In this document: positions 17,595 to 26,690 of the stretch, piece by piece
Numbering within the stretch: position 1 is the stretch's first letter
Layout of the letters: the number at the start of each line of letters is the position of its first letter
NCBI RefSeq assembly: GCF_009861505.1
Contig: NZ_WTFT01000006.1
Location: forward strand, 1-64,000
Direction: 5' to 3'
Length of the DNA: 64,000 nt
Source: Pseudomonas izuensis
GTDB lineage: Bacteria > Pseudomonadota > Gammaproteobacteria > Pseudomonadales > Pseudomonadaceae
Position numbers and translations under genes: made by a program
The notes under the pieces: generated by a model
Told to the model about the DNA's origin: nothing
What the model saw: the letters and a program-made list of their open reading frames with translations, nothing else
Database searches by the model: none

Positions 17595-18491
17595 TCATCT
17601 ATCTAAAACCACATCAGCTAATTCATTCGCGATCTCTTCAATAGTCATTGTTGACGAATTAAGCGCTACCTTGTCGGCTAGGGTGGGGCTGAATTTTATG
17701 ACCTCGCTTTTCGACGTCTTGTGCCAAATCGGGAGGATCATCTTTCTGCCGTTCATTTCTAATGCCGTCATCCCATCGAGTTCGTATTGAGGCCACTGCT
17801 TGGCGAAGAACGCAGAGGAAAGGACCACTGTTCCGAAGCGTGAGTTCGACAGGCCCTGATCGATTTTTTTCCGCAGGCTGTCACCGACCCGCAGCGCTTG
17901 TTTGTCGTACCAAACCCTGACCCCTAGAGCTTGCAGCGCTTCAACCAACGGTTCCACCAAATCCTTTTTGTCATTGGAAGCGTGAGAGATGAACAGATCG
18001 TATTCAACCTCTGGCTCAGCATCTAATGCGGGGAGGGAGGACTGAGCCTCGCTGAGGCTGGTGGTGGCAGCACGTTCAGCATTGATCTCGCGCTCAAGCA
18101 TCAGCCTCGATACCTGACCCTGCCGGATGAGGTCGTTTTCTTTCCGAATCTCTCGTTCACGGGCAGTGGAGATACGTTTACGCTCGCGCTCCTCCTCTTT
18201 TGAAAGGTCCTGCCTTGCTTTCAGAAGCTGGCTGTTTTTATCGGCCTCTTTTTTTGCCAAAGCGGCCTTTTTGCCAGCAACCGTTGCGATCTCCTTTTGC
18301 TTACGTTCGATCTCACTACGTTTGGTGTTTAAGGCGGTTAATGTGGTGCTCTTCGTAATTGAGCGCTGAATTTGACCGATCCGACTAAGGAGGTCTGACT
18401 CCTTTTTCGTTTCCTGGCTAACGCTTTTGGAGATATCTGCCAGTTCTCTTTGCAGCCGATTGATTGTGTTCGTAAGCGTAGAAATGGACAT
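17595..18491 (-). CDS. coiled-coil TIR domain protein
   Basis: The 298-aa protein has a long charged coiled coil (about residues 4-140, rich in K, E, R, A and including KKAALAKKEADKN). A TIR domain follows at about residues 162-295 (EYDLFISHASNDKKDLVEPL, then VRVWYDKQALRVGDSLRKKI). The predicted NADase Glu is in QWPQYELDGM at about residue 237. I prefer the ATG at 18491, which has GAGG 6 bases upstream, over the longer frame from 18539. Bacterial TIR proteins of this plan oligomerise through a sensor or coiled-coil part and degrade NAD on infection. It is divergent from the STAND gene with 223 bp between starts. Confidence 0.85.
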   Translation of the reverse strand: MSISTLTNTINRLQRELADISKSVSQETKKESDLLSRIGQIQRSITKSTTLTALNTKRSEIERKQKEIATVAGKKAALAKKEADKNSQLLKARQDLSKEEERERKRISTAREREIRKENDLIRQGQVSRLMLEREINAERAATTSLSEAQSSLPALDAEPEVEYDLFISHASNDKKDLVEPLVEALQALGVRVWYDKQALRVGDSLRKKIDQGLSNSRFGTVVLSSAFFAKQWPQYELDGMTALEMNGRKMILPIWHKTSKSEVIKFSPTLADKVALNSSTMTIEEIANELADVVLDR

Positions 18492-18714
18492 CCCTGACCT
18501 CAATTTGACGCCCGTAAGAGGTCGGTTATTCACCGTCAATCACGAAGCACGTAGGTTTTTCTAGATTAATGCGATTTGCGTTTCAGATCGTCCGGCAGGC
18601 CCAAGAAAAGAGGCCTAGGAGCGTAGATCTTACCAGCTAACATCAACAAAATTCGCGCGTATGATAACGCTGCAAAAACCGTTCTGGCTCAACTGAAAAG
18701 GATGCAGGCCGCTG

Positions 18715-21700
18715 ATGCCAACACAACAAAATAATCGCCATCGTATTCAGCGTACCTTCCGCAATTTATCTCAGGAAGAGGTTGCTGACATAGAGTCGGC
18801 ATCAATGCTTTCACGATTGGGCTGGGCAAAGGATGTTGGATGGGAAACGCTGCTGGAATCGCAGCGTATTCTGATCGTTTCGGAAGCCGGTGCGGGGAAG
18901 ACATATGAGTGTCGAGCACAGCAGCAGGCATTGTGGGAGAACGGAGAGCCGGCGTTCTATTTAGAACTATCCCAGCTTGCCGCAAACAATTTGTCGGACC
19001 TGCTGTCCCGAGATGAAGAGGAGCGGCTTGACGCATGGCTAGCTGCCCAATCCGAAATAGCGACCTTTTTTCTAGATTCGATCGATGAGTTGAAGTTAAC
19101 TCTCGGTTCGTTTGAGGTTGCTCTCAAGCGTTTGGCAAAGGCTATTGGTAGCCAGCTTGGAAGAGTGCGGATTGTTATTACCACCCGACCGGTCGCTGTG
19201 GATCAGAAGATTATCGAACGGCATTTACCGGTGCCTGACCGAGTCGAACTGGCGCCGAGTGAAGATGATTTTGCAGACATTGCGTCGGGCCGCGTGCGGC
19301 GCTCCACCAAAAAGGAGGAGGTACCTCTGGTATGGCGTAACGTCGCGTTAATGCCCTTTTCCGACCAGCAAATTCGTGAGATGGCGGTCATTGAGGGTGT
19401 CGCTGATGCTGATGCCTTAATAGAGGATATACGTAAGCGCAACGCGGAGGATTTTGCACGGCGACCGCAAGATCTTGTTGAGCTTTGCTCTGACTGGCGA
19501 GAGTACCGTCGTATTCGCACCCATCGAGAGCAAGTGGCGCAAAATATCCACGTCAAACTCAAGCCGCGTACAGATCGAAGAGAGCCTGCGCAACTCTCTC
19601 CCGACAAGGCGCTGGATGGAGCGAGCCGGCTTGCGCTTGCTGCGCTGCTTACCCGGAAGTTGACCATACGCCTCAGTGTGGAGGCGGATCGTGGTGGTGA
19701 GCCAGGCGGAGCACTGAATCCCGAAGTGGTGCTACATGACTGGACTCCACAAGAGCGGGAAACTTTGCTGGAGCGAGCGCTATTCGGGTTTGCGAGTTAC
19801 GGTCGAGTCCGATTCCATCACCGCTCGGTCCTCGAGTTTCTTGCAGCTCAATATCTCGACCTCCGTATGAGCCAGGGTGTGCCAATCAAAGCAGTAAAGC
19901 GATTGCTCTTCGCTGAGACTCAACAAAATGACAAAGTCATCCGTCCAACAATGCGTCCGGTCGCGGCATGGCTAGCGTCATCACAGCCAACTATTTTTTC
20001 TGAAGTCCGAGATCGCGATCCCAGCGTTCTGCTGAATTACGCTGATCCGGAATCGCTCACGCTGTCTCAGTGCGAGGACGCATTGAGGTCATACGTTAGG
20101 CATTACGGCTCTGGAGGATGGCGTGGTCTGCAAGCTCCGCTGGTACAGATCCATCGTTTTGCTAGACCAGAGTTAGAACCACTAGTTTTGGAACTGTGGG
20201 GGCAGGGCATTGAGAACCATGAGGTTCGTGAACTGTTGATTGATCTCATCGGTGCAGGACCCATGCCCGAGTGTGCAGATATCGTTCATGCAGTCGCAAT
20301 AGATGGCTCTGCTAGGGCGGGTGAGCGTCTTGATGCAATTACGTCGCTGGCCCGTCTTGGTGACCCCCGGGTAGATCTCTTAGCACAGTCGATGGAAGAG
20401 GCGCAGACGCTATGGCCTGATGAAGTTGTGTATGGAGCCATAGTCAGATTGCTTCCTCTGTTTTTTGCACCTGCACGACTCTGTGGAATTTTGAGGGGAC
20501 TCTCAGAGTCATCCAGCAAGGATTTCGAGCAGGAGTGGTCGCTACCCTACATCTTTGCAGAGCTTCAGTTTCCTCCAGGCTATCTGGAGGCGCTGCGCGA
20601 AGGTTTGACCGGATTGATCACGGATGGTTTGGCCTGGGATGAAGAGTGGCCGAATCTAGTCAGCAAGCGCTCACATTTGCTCTCAACTCTCGCGGCAGTT
20701 TGCTCGAGGCTTATTCAAGAGGGCGAGTATCGAGTGGAGGTGTTTCGTTCTTCCACGATCGCACTGCGTCTTAAGCCTGATGATTATATTCATGAGGAGA
20801 CATTTAATAAGCTGCGAAGGGCAATTGCGGATCTGGAGTCAGACCATCGTGAGGCAGCTTTCTGGGCTGACGATGCGTTCAACGAGAGTCTTCACTCATC
20901 CGTTGACCCCTGGGCGCGATTTTGGCAGGTTTCATTACGCGGGCCACTCCAATTAAATTACGTCCAGGATGCAGCTTGGGTACGCCGCACGTTGGCTGAC
21001 TCCAGTCGCACGTTCCCAGAGCGCGCAATGATGCTGCATGCATGTATGCGAGGGCTATGGGACGGTATTGGCGATTCCCGTGACCACATCGAAAGCCTAA
21101 AGCAGCACGTTCTCGATGCGCCAGAGTTGATCGCTCTTATCGACCGACAGCTTGTGCCCCCGGAAGTCGATCCGGAAATGCTCAAGCTAGAAGCAGAATT
21201 AGATCAGCACCGCGTAGCCAATGAGGAGCGTCAGGCAAAGCGACATGCGAGCTGGGTGACATTCTGGCGCGAGTTAGCGGAGCAACCGGATGTTGCCTTT
21301 AAGCCTGACCGCGCAGGGAATACCGCTTGGAATCTCTGGCAGGCGATGCAACGTTCTGGGAACGAGAGTCGTGCATCAGGATGGGATCGGCGTTTTGTTG
21401 AGAGCCACTTTGGTAAAGCAATCGCGGATAGATTACGTGTCAGCATGCGCTCGATGTGGCGTGGCGATAATCCCACGCTTCGCTACGAAAGGCCGGAGGG
21501 CCAAAAGGGGACCTTTCTTATTAGGTGGCAGCTCGGACTGGCCGCGATAGCCGCAGAAGCCGAAGACTCTAACTGGGCGCAAAAGCTTTCGATCGATGAG
21601 GCAAAATTGGCCACGCGTTACGCTCGAATAGAGTGCAACGGTTTTCCCGCATGGTTCGAATCCCTAGCTCGGGAGTTTCAAGATGCGGTCGAAGAGACCC

Positions 21701-23058
21701 TTGGTCCAGATTTGTCTGCTGAACTCGATGAAGCCGCTACGACAAATTCATTTGCAATGCTTCTCCAGGACGTGAGCTATGCCCCAGCTGTCGTCGCGCA
21801 ATTGTTTGTACCGCGATTGCTCACGTGGCTCGATTCCTTTGTCAGCAATCCTTGTGATGGAGAAGATGAGACCGGTGCGTTAGGTCGACTCGAGCGCGTA
21901 CTGAAAATCCTACTTCAGCACGGCGGTGACAGTACGCAGGACAAGATTCGTATCTTGGCTGCTCAGCGGCTCAACATTGCCACAAACGACTCCATCAACC
22001 AGGTTTGGCTAACTACATTAATGCGGCTCGACCCGGCGGCAGGAACGGACGCTCTGGAGCTTTTCCTAGCGCCGCTTCCTCCCATGCCAACGGGTCCCGC
22101 TATCAATGCTTTCAGTGCTTTGTTTGGCAGCCGTTTCGCTAGTCTGCGTGTCGATCTGAAAAGAGCTGGCTTTACCCCGCAACTCCTCTTGCGGTTGCTG
22201 CGGCTTGCATATCGTTATGTTCGTCCCTCCGACGACATTACCCATCGAGGTACCTTCTCACCAGGCCCTAGAGACGATGCTCAAGACGCACGAAATTCTC
22301 TCCTTAACGCAATACTCGACACTCAGGGTTCGGTAGCTTGGACAGTGAAACTCGAGATAATCGCAGACCCGCTATTCGCTCATTTCCGTGATCGCCTCGC
22401 GCTACTTGCGCGAGAGAAATCGGCAGAAGAAGTTGATGGCGCGGTGCTTACCGAATCAGATGTGGTGACCCTGAATCGCTACGGCGAGGCACCACCTACT
22501 ACCGGCGACGACCTGTACGCAGTGCTTGTCGATCGGTTCGAGGACATTGATGATTTGTTACTCCAGGATATTTCGCCACGCGATGCTTGGATCTTGATCC
22601 GAGAGGAGAAGGTGATGCGGCGGGAGATTGCTCGGGTATTAAGAGACGCATCCAATCATCTCTACACAGTCGATCAAGAAGGAGCCACCGCTGACGAAAA
22701 AGAAACGGATATCCGTATGCGGGCCGTATCAGGACAGCAGGCAACAATTGAACTCAAAGTCGGAGAAAACAACTGGTCTGGTCGGGTACTGCGCGACACG
22801 ATAAAAAATCAACTCGTCACGCGGTACATGGCGGCGGAGAGCTGTCGATCTGGCTGTCTTCTGGTGACTGTAGCTAGCGACCGGAAATGGGAGAACCCGG
22901 AAACTGGCGAATTAATAGACATTGATGGGTTGCGAGCGCTGCTTGAATCCGAAGCGTCTAAAGTTATGACCGAGATGGGCAACAGTGTCAGGTTGCTAAT
23001 CAAGGTGCTTGATCTGCGCCCACGCCTTTCTACCGGCGCCGGAGGATTGATTAAGTAA
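18715..23058 (+). CDS. STAND-type NTPase with C-terminal PD-(D/E)XK-like domain
   Basis: This 1447-aa protein has a Walker A motif (SEAGAGKT, Lys62), a Walker B motif (ATFFLDSIDEL, Asp121 to Glu125) and a sensor Arg in VITTRPV, as in STAND/NACHT ATPases. A very long helical middle (about 400-1300) looks like a repeat-type sensor. Near the end, Asp1332, then IELK with Glu1346 and Lys1348, then NQLVTRY with Gln1366, match the D...ExK...Q pattern of PD-(D/E)XK nucleases. The plan resembles Avs-type anti-phage sensors, but with the nuclease at the C-terminus. The nuclease assignment rests on motif spacing only. The AT-richer composition supports acquisition. Confidence 0.75.
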   Translation: MPTQQNNRHRIQRTFRNLSQEEVADIESASMLSRLGWAKDVGWETLLESQRILIVSEAGAGKTYECRAQQQALWENGEPAFYLELSQLAANNLSDLLSRDEEERLDAWLAAQSEIATFFLDSIDELKLTLGSFEVALKRLAKAIGSQLGRVRIVITTRPVAVDQKIIERHLPVPDRVELAPSEDDFADIASGRVRRSTKKEEVPLVWRNVALMPFSDQQIREMAVIEGVADADALIEDIRKRNAEDFARRPQDLVELCSDWREYRRIRTHREQVAQNIHVKLKPRTDRREPAQLSPDKALDGASRLALAALLTRKLTIRLSVEADRGGEPGGALNPEVVLHDWTPQERETLLERALFGFASYGRVRFHHRSVLEFLAAQYLDLRMSQGVPIKAVKRLLFAETQQNDKVIRPTMRPVAAWLASSQPTIFSEVRDRDPSVLLNYADPESLTLSQCEDALRSYVRHYGSGGWRGLQAPLVQIHRFARPELEPLVLELWGQGIENHEVRELLIDLIGAGPMPECADIVHAVAIDGSARAGERLDAITSLARLGDPRVDLLAQSMEEAQTLWPDEVVYGAIVRLLPLFFAPARLCGILRGLSESSSKDFEQEWSLPYIFAELQFPPGYLEALREGLTGLITDGLAWDEEWPNLVSKRSHLLSTLAAVCSRLIQEGEYRVEVFRSSTIALRLKPDDYIHEETFNKLRRAIADLESDHREAAFWADDAFNESLHSSVDPWARFWQVSLRGPLQLNYVQDAAWVRRTLADSSRTFPERAMMLHACMRGLWDGIGDSRDHIESLKQHVLDAPELIALIDRQLVPPEVDPEMLKLEAELDQHRVANEERQAKRHASWVTFWRELAEQPDVAFKPDRAGNTAWNLWQAMQRSGNESRASGWDRRFVESHFGKAIADRLRVSMRSMWRGDNPTLRYERPEGQKGTFLIRWQLGLAAIAAEAEDSNWAQKLSIDEAKLATRYARIECNGFPAWFESLAREFQDAVEETLGPDLSAELDEAATTNSFAMLLQDVSYAPAVVAQLFVPRLLTWLDSFVSNPCDGEDETGALGRLERVLKILLQHGGDSTQDKIRILAAQRLNIATNDSINQVWLTTLMRLDPAAGTDALELFLAPLPPMPTGPAINAFSALFGSRFASLRVDLKRAGFTPQLLLRLLRLAYRYVRPSDDITHRGTFSPGPRDDAQDARNSLLNAILDTQGSVAWTVKLEIIADPLFAHFRDRLALLAREKSAEEVDGAVLTESDVVTLNRYGEAPPTTGDDLYAVLVDRFEDIDDLLLQDISPRDAWILIREEKVMRREIARVLRDASNHLYTVDQEGATADEKETDIRMRAVSGQQATIELKVGENNWSGRVLRDTIKNQLVTRYMAAESCRSGCLLVTVASDRKWENPETGELIDIDGLRALLESEASKVMTEMGNSVRLLIKVLDLRPRLSTGAGGLIK

Positions 23059-23137
23059 CTCAACAGCGACGTACTCCCGGCGACTCAACATTCCGGCAGT
23101 ATTCGGCGAACCTAAGTGATGTGGAAGAAGCGTATTA

Positions 23138-23351
23138 ATGAGTGACGAGTATTCGCTTCATTGCGTATTAGAGAGGATGTATCAGAACCAGCTAGCTTTG
23201 GAAGCAGCGCTAATGGGACCTTACGCTTCACTCGGAGGAGCAAGGCTTGGAGGAGGTCGGCGATAATATTCGAGGCGCACTCTCAGCGATCGGAGAGAAT
23301 GCGGGCTTCATCAATCAGGGGCTGGCCAGGCTCCGAGGCAGTCAAATTTGA
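23138..23351 (+). pseudogene. small gene broken by a one-base frameshift
   Basis: From an ATG with GAAGAAG upstream the frame reads SDEYSLHCVLERMYQNQLAL and onward to EAALM. An extra G near 23215 puts it out of frame. Removing one base joins it to DLTLHSEEQGLEEVGDNIRG and GLARLRGSQI followed by a stop, giving a plausible 70-aa helical protein. I do not recognise the family. The coding character on both sides of the shift supports a real but inactivated gene, or a sequencing error. Confidence 0.45.
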
Positions 23352-23538
23352 GGACTGGCCCGTTCAGCGTGAGTATTCCGCCGTGCTTGCCGGTGCGGGG
23401 GCAGTTTCGTTTCTTTAGAGGGATGAATAATGTACGGCAAAAAATCGTATCCAGATAGTGACGCGCCTAGTGGGCGGCGCGACATCATACTTTAAACGTC
23501 CGACTCATCAGAAATTATCGGAGGAGGGGAGGTTAGCA
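23352..23538. other. gene-free spacer
   Basis: No supported coding frame or clear regulatory structure was found between the frameshifted small gene and the hypothetical gene on the other strand. Confidence 0.35.
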
Positions 23539-24093
23539 TTAATCGCTTTCAGCTAGCCCCCAAACCTTGACTCGGATTTGTTCCCGAAGTGTAGGCATTA
23601 TTTCTAATTCAAAGCACTGAGTTTCAATGTTCAAGTGTAACTCTGAAAAATATCCTGAATGGTTTAAGTTTTGGGCAATTTCAGATACCAGCCAGTGGTG
23701 GAATCGTCTCAAGGAATCTGGAAGATTTGCTCCACCTTCTCTTGTTTCCTTACGGTTTCTTAGTAGCTGTTGAAATTCAATTGTCTTACGGTCTGGTAGG
23801 GCAAGGGCAGGATAATTGTAATCTGTACGTAGAGTGCATCTGTTGGTTTTGATTTCAGATGCTATCAAGAATTTGCTGCGGATTGTGCCTTTCGATGTCT
23901 CGGTTCGCGCGACTACCTCTGTAAACTTGTTGTAATTAAAAATTGTTTCTGAAAACGAGGTTTGGATAAGGTTTGTTTTGTCTGTGGCGTTTTTGGTGAA
24001 GGATATCTTGGTAGGGTTACCCATCAGACTCGCCACTTGTTCACTGTACAAGGTGGAGTCAGGTTTTGTATTGCAGTGGATTGCTATTATCAT
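23539..24093 (-). CDS. hypothetical protein (184 aa)
   Basis: The AT-rich frame encodes 184 aa with no recognised motif, no signal peptide and no clear membrane segment. It has a mixed alpha/beta look (HHWLVSEIAQNLNHSGYF, then LHLNIETQCFELEIMPTL). No good ribosome binding site precedes the ATG at 24093, and the first 20 or so codons are weak, so the start may be the Met at residue 24. It lies between the STAND gene and an acetyltransferase gene and has no visible operon partner. Confidence 0.5.
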   Translation of the reverse strand: MIIAIHCNTKPDSTLYSEQVASLMGNPTKISFTKNATDKTNLIQTSFSETIFNYNKFTEVVARTETSKGTIRSKFLIASEIKTNRCTLRTDYNYPALALPDRKTIEFQQLLRNRKETREGGANLPDSLRRFHHWLVSEIAQNLNHSGYFSELHLNIETQCFELEIMPTLREQIRVKVWGLAESD

Positions 24094-24294
24094 ATATGCA
24101 TTTTCTATTTTTATTATTATATTTTTAGTTTACCGATATGAAATATTTAAGTCAAATAAGGGGGGCTGGTTAATGTATTAAATATTTAATCCCTCTTCTC
24201 GTTGCATGGGATTGTTTATTCTGCAAGCGGGTTGGTATTTACTTATCGATACAGGTGCAGCGTTCGTATTCAGGAGAGCTGGCGATATGCCGCA

Positions 24295-24708
24295 CTACAA
24301 CTCAGGAGGAATAGAAAGTGCTTTTTCCAACCTATTCCTTTCAACAGAGTTTCGAATGTAGCCTTGTTTTTCATACCAAGAGACTAAATCCTCATCGCTC
24401 AACTCGTCCTGGTAGAGCGATCTTGCAGTCAGGCAGATGGATGTCCGGCGAAGTTCAGTTGCGACCCGTTCCGCTTGCGACAGAATCCAAGTTCCGATCC
24501 CACCTTTCCTCGCATCACGGAGTACGAATATTTCGTAGATAAAACTCTGAGGATGCCCTGAATCTTCATATATAAGCAGACCTACCTCCTCATCATTAAG
24601 CAAAATAAGAAACTCTCGTGTATTCGGATTTTTACCCTTAACAATTCGCTCGCGAAGGACCTCGCTCATTACTTTATCTGGACTATTAATATCAACTGCT
24701 CTGAGCAT
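24295..24708 (-). CDS. GNAT-family N-acetyltransferase
   Basis: The 137-aa product has the GNAT core: a beta-strand FIYEIFVLRDARKGGIGTWI with the acetyl-CoA pyrophosphate-binding R-x-x-G-x-G/A loop, then LVSWYEKQGYIRNS, the usual C-terminal signature. The start has CGGAGA upstream at good spacing. The substrate cannot be told. It stands alone between hypothetical and Pycsar genes. Confidence 0.8.
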   Translation of the reverse strand: MLRAVDINSPDKVMSEVLRERIVKGKNPNTREFLILLNDEEVGLLIYEDSGHPQSFIYEIFVLRDARKGGIGTWILSQAERVATELRRTSICLTARSLYQDELSDEDLVSWYEKQGYIRNSVERNRLEKALSIPPEL

Positions 24709-25014
24709 GTTTTTTCTCCGTTGGAAAAGGTGTTCCTACAGCGCTGGCCCGCACCATATCTCTGGCACAGTTTAGTCGACTGAGCAAACCGTAAGCCAAA
24801 ATATAAACGACGTATTATGTTGTTGATTGCAGATCGTCTCATAGCAGGTTGAGGATGAACCTCGTAGGGTTGCTAGAATTTCAGGGAGATCACCCTACAC
24901 TCAGAGCTTCAAAACCCAACCTGCACCACACTATCCGTCGGATGTATAAACGCCCGCCAGTCTTCAGACAATACTCAAGGGCGAAAGTCTTATAGTCAAC
25001 TGATGGTTTAGCAC
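24709..25014. other. gene-free stretch
   Basis: About 300 bases with no supported coding frame. Its left part should contain the acetyltransferase promoter and its right part the end of the Pycsar operon transcript. No clear hairpin terminator was seen. Confidence 0.35.
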
Positions 25015-25782
25015 CTATGCAGAAATAAGATAACCAGAAACCTCACCTTTGGATCGCTCTAAGAATCGCAGTTTTCCATTTTCAGACGTTGGCCACGATC
25101 CTTTAACGAAAGTATCTACATAGATTTCGTTCCTTCCACTGGATAATTTGGTTGCTCGAAATACACACTCGCCAAATGCTTTAGGGTGCTTTTCACCAGG
25201 CAAACCGATTAATGTAACTATCGTTTTACTCATGGCGAGCCCGACCCCAAGGTCTAAGCTAGGTAGCGAATATCTTTCGGAAAGAGCAACGTTCACCATC
25301 TTCCGTGTCTCACCTATGCAGTTAACAGCTGCTGCATGAGCAGCATAAATAGCTTTAGACTTATCTTTAGGGTCTACTTGAAATAGAGCCAGCACTCCAT
25401 CTCCCAAATATTCGGTGACATTTCCTTCTTTAAATTTTATCGTCATTGCCAGTGCGGGTAGCAACGCGGACGTTTCATAATAAACTCGTTGAAGCTGCGA
25501 GACCTTTGCTGTTTTTTCACTTATGGCCGAGTTTAGATGCTTGCTTGAATCGCGCATATCAGCTACTAGAGCAATAAATTCATCAATTACTGTCTCATCA
25601 TCCTGAACCTTGTTGTGGCCAGGTATATGAGAAGGGGCTGATTCGTTAACCACAATAGCAGCATCCATAGCTATCGCGCTTTTAACGAGAGTGTAACCTC
25701 CATTTTTCCAATGTCTTTCCGCTCGATCTAAGGCGTCATTTATGCATGCGGTTATAGCGGTGACTTCTTTGTGTGAAAGCAT
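25015..25782 (-). CDS. pycC: Pycsar-type pyrimidine cyclase (PycC), first copy
   Basis: The 255-aa protein has the class III cyclase fold used by Pycsar synthases. The first metal-binding Asp lies in IALVADMRDSSKH, VYYETSALLPALA follows, and the second metal-binding motif is TEYLGDGVLALFQVD. These enzymes make cCMP or cUMP on phage infection. It starts 2 bases after the stop of the membrane effector gene, so the two form a tight operon, effector first. It is clearly paralogous to the cyclase at 59353-60120, with the same length and shared motifs. Which pyrimidine it uses cannot be read safely from sequence. Confidence 0.85.
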   Translation of the reverse strand: MLSHKEVTAITACINDALDRAERHWKNGGYTLVKSAIAMDAAIVVNESAPSHIPGHNKVQDDETVIDEFIALVADMRDSSKHLNSAISEKTAKVSQLQRVYYETSALLPALAMTIKFKEGNVTEYLGDGVLALFQVDPKDKSKAIYAAHAAAVNCIGETRKMVNVALSERYSLPSLDLGVGLAMSKTIVTLIGLPGEKHPKAFGECVFRATKLSSGRNEIYVDTFVKGSWPTSENGKLRFLERSKGEVSGYLISA

Positions 25783-25784
25783 TT

Positions 25785-26342
25785 CTAGAATTTGCTCATA
25801 AGTGAATATATATAAAGGCTAACGCCGGAGGTTACCCAGAAAAGGATTAGCACCGAACTAACTGAGCATCTTCTCATTTTGATATCGCGTATGTACTCTA
25901 GTTTCATTTTTTCAAAGACTAGCTCTTTAAGTAAATCTGCATCGTCTTCAGGGATATTGGTGATGGCAGTTTTAAGATCGATATCAGACTTGATTGGAAA
26001 GTTAAAAATGCAGTCTATGGCGCTCATTTTATAATGCGCGCTGTTGAAAAATACGCCGGTAGCATCATTTCCCTCCACGCTCTTGCCAGGGTTTTTAATG
26101 GACCAAAGTGCTCTAAATAAGACAATTATTGTGGCGGCCCACACTGCGGCAATCAGCCACATTAACAGCATTAAACATTGCGAATGAGCTGCAATGCCGC
26201 TGTAGATTGACAAGATTTCTTTGATTGCTGCGATTGGTATAAATATTACAACCATCAAAAAACCTATTTTTGCATCAATTGCACGGATCGTTGCCTGAAT
26301 GTCATTTATCGCTTGATAACAGAAGTTGACTTTACGTTCCAT
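25785..26342 (-). CDS. pycTM: Pycsar membrane effector (PycTM, DUF5706-like)
   Basis: The 185-aa protein has two N-terminal membrane helices (LMVVIFIPIAAIKEILSI, then MLLMWLIAAVWAATIIVLFR), a soluble part with GVFFNSAHYKMSAID, and a last membrane helix (VLILFWVTSGVSLYIYSL). The ...DAKIGFL... start and the ...LVFEKMKLEYI... helix before the last membrane segment fit the Pycsar effector domain. Such effectors bind cCMP or cUMP and disrupt the inner membrane. I use the ATG at 26342; the track-length frame would begin at a TTG ten codons earlier. It is followed directly by the cyclase gene. Confidence 0.8.
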   Translation of the reverse strand: MERKVNFCYQAINDIQATIRAIDAKIGFLMVVIFIPIAAIKEILSIYSGIAAHSQCLMLLMWLIAAVWAATIIVLFRALWSIKNPGKSVEGNDATGVFFNSAHYKMSAIDCIFNFPIKSDIDLKTAITNIPEDDADLLKELVFEKMKLEYIRDIKMRRCSVSSVLILFWVTSGVSLYIYSLMSKF

Positions 26343-26501
26343 ATTGCATCTCAAGAAAATCAGTTTGCACAATGCACCGATAGATTTCAGTGGCGATAGT
26401 AGTAATGAGCCATCACTAAATGCAAGGGATGTTTCTGAGAAGCTACCTCGGAATTCTGATGGTTAGTAGCCTGTTCTACCGTTTGTATTTTTACCCGATG
26501 G
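26343..26501. other. upstream region of the Pycsar-TM operon
   Basis: No coding frame is supported. The operon promoter is expected here. Confidence 0.3.
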
Positions 26502-26592
26502 TGCGTAGGCATTACGGCTCTGGAGGATAGCGTGGACTGCAAGCTTCGCAGATCCCTCATTTGCTAAAAGAGAGTTAGAACCCCTAATTTTC
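26502..26592 (+). pseudogene. short decayed copy of part of the STAND gene
   Basis: The segment from GTAGGCATTACGGCTCTGG to about 26592 aligns with 20093-20192 inside the STAND gene. Long identical stretches are interrupted by a one-base loss, a 7-base deletion and scattered substitutions. It sits 6.4 kb from its parent and is non-coding. It shows either a former second STAND gene here or a rearrangement of the island. Confidence 0.7.
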
Positions 26593-26690
26593 GTGCAGCG
26601 GATGGCGTTTTGAGCGACGAGTTAGTCGGCTGTGAATTGATATCATCATCGAAGGGCCAAGAAAACTTTTATGTTCACCGCTGGTACGCG

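Noticed and set aside
21655..21675. GGTTCGAATCCC-like tRNA T-loop sequence
   Set aside because: It lies inside the STAND coding frame and no tRNA acceptor or anticodon stem can be folded around it.
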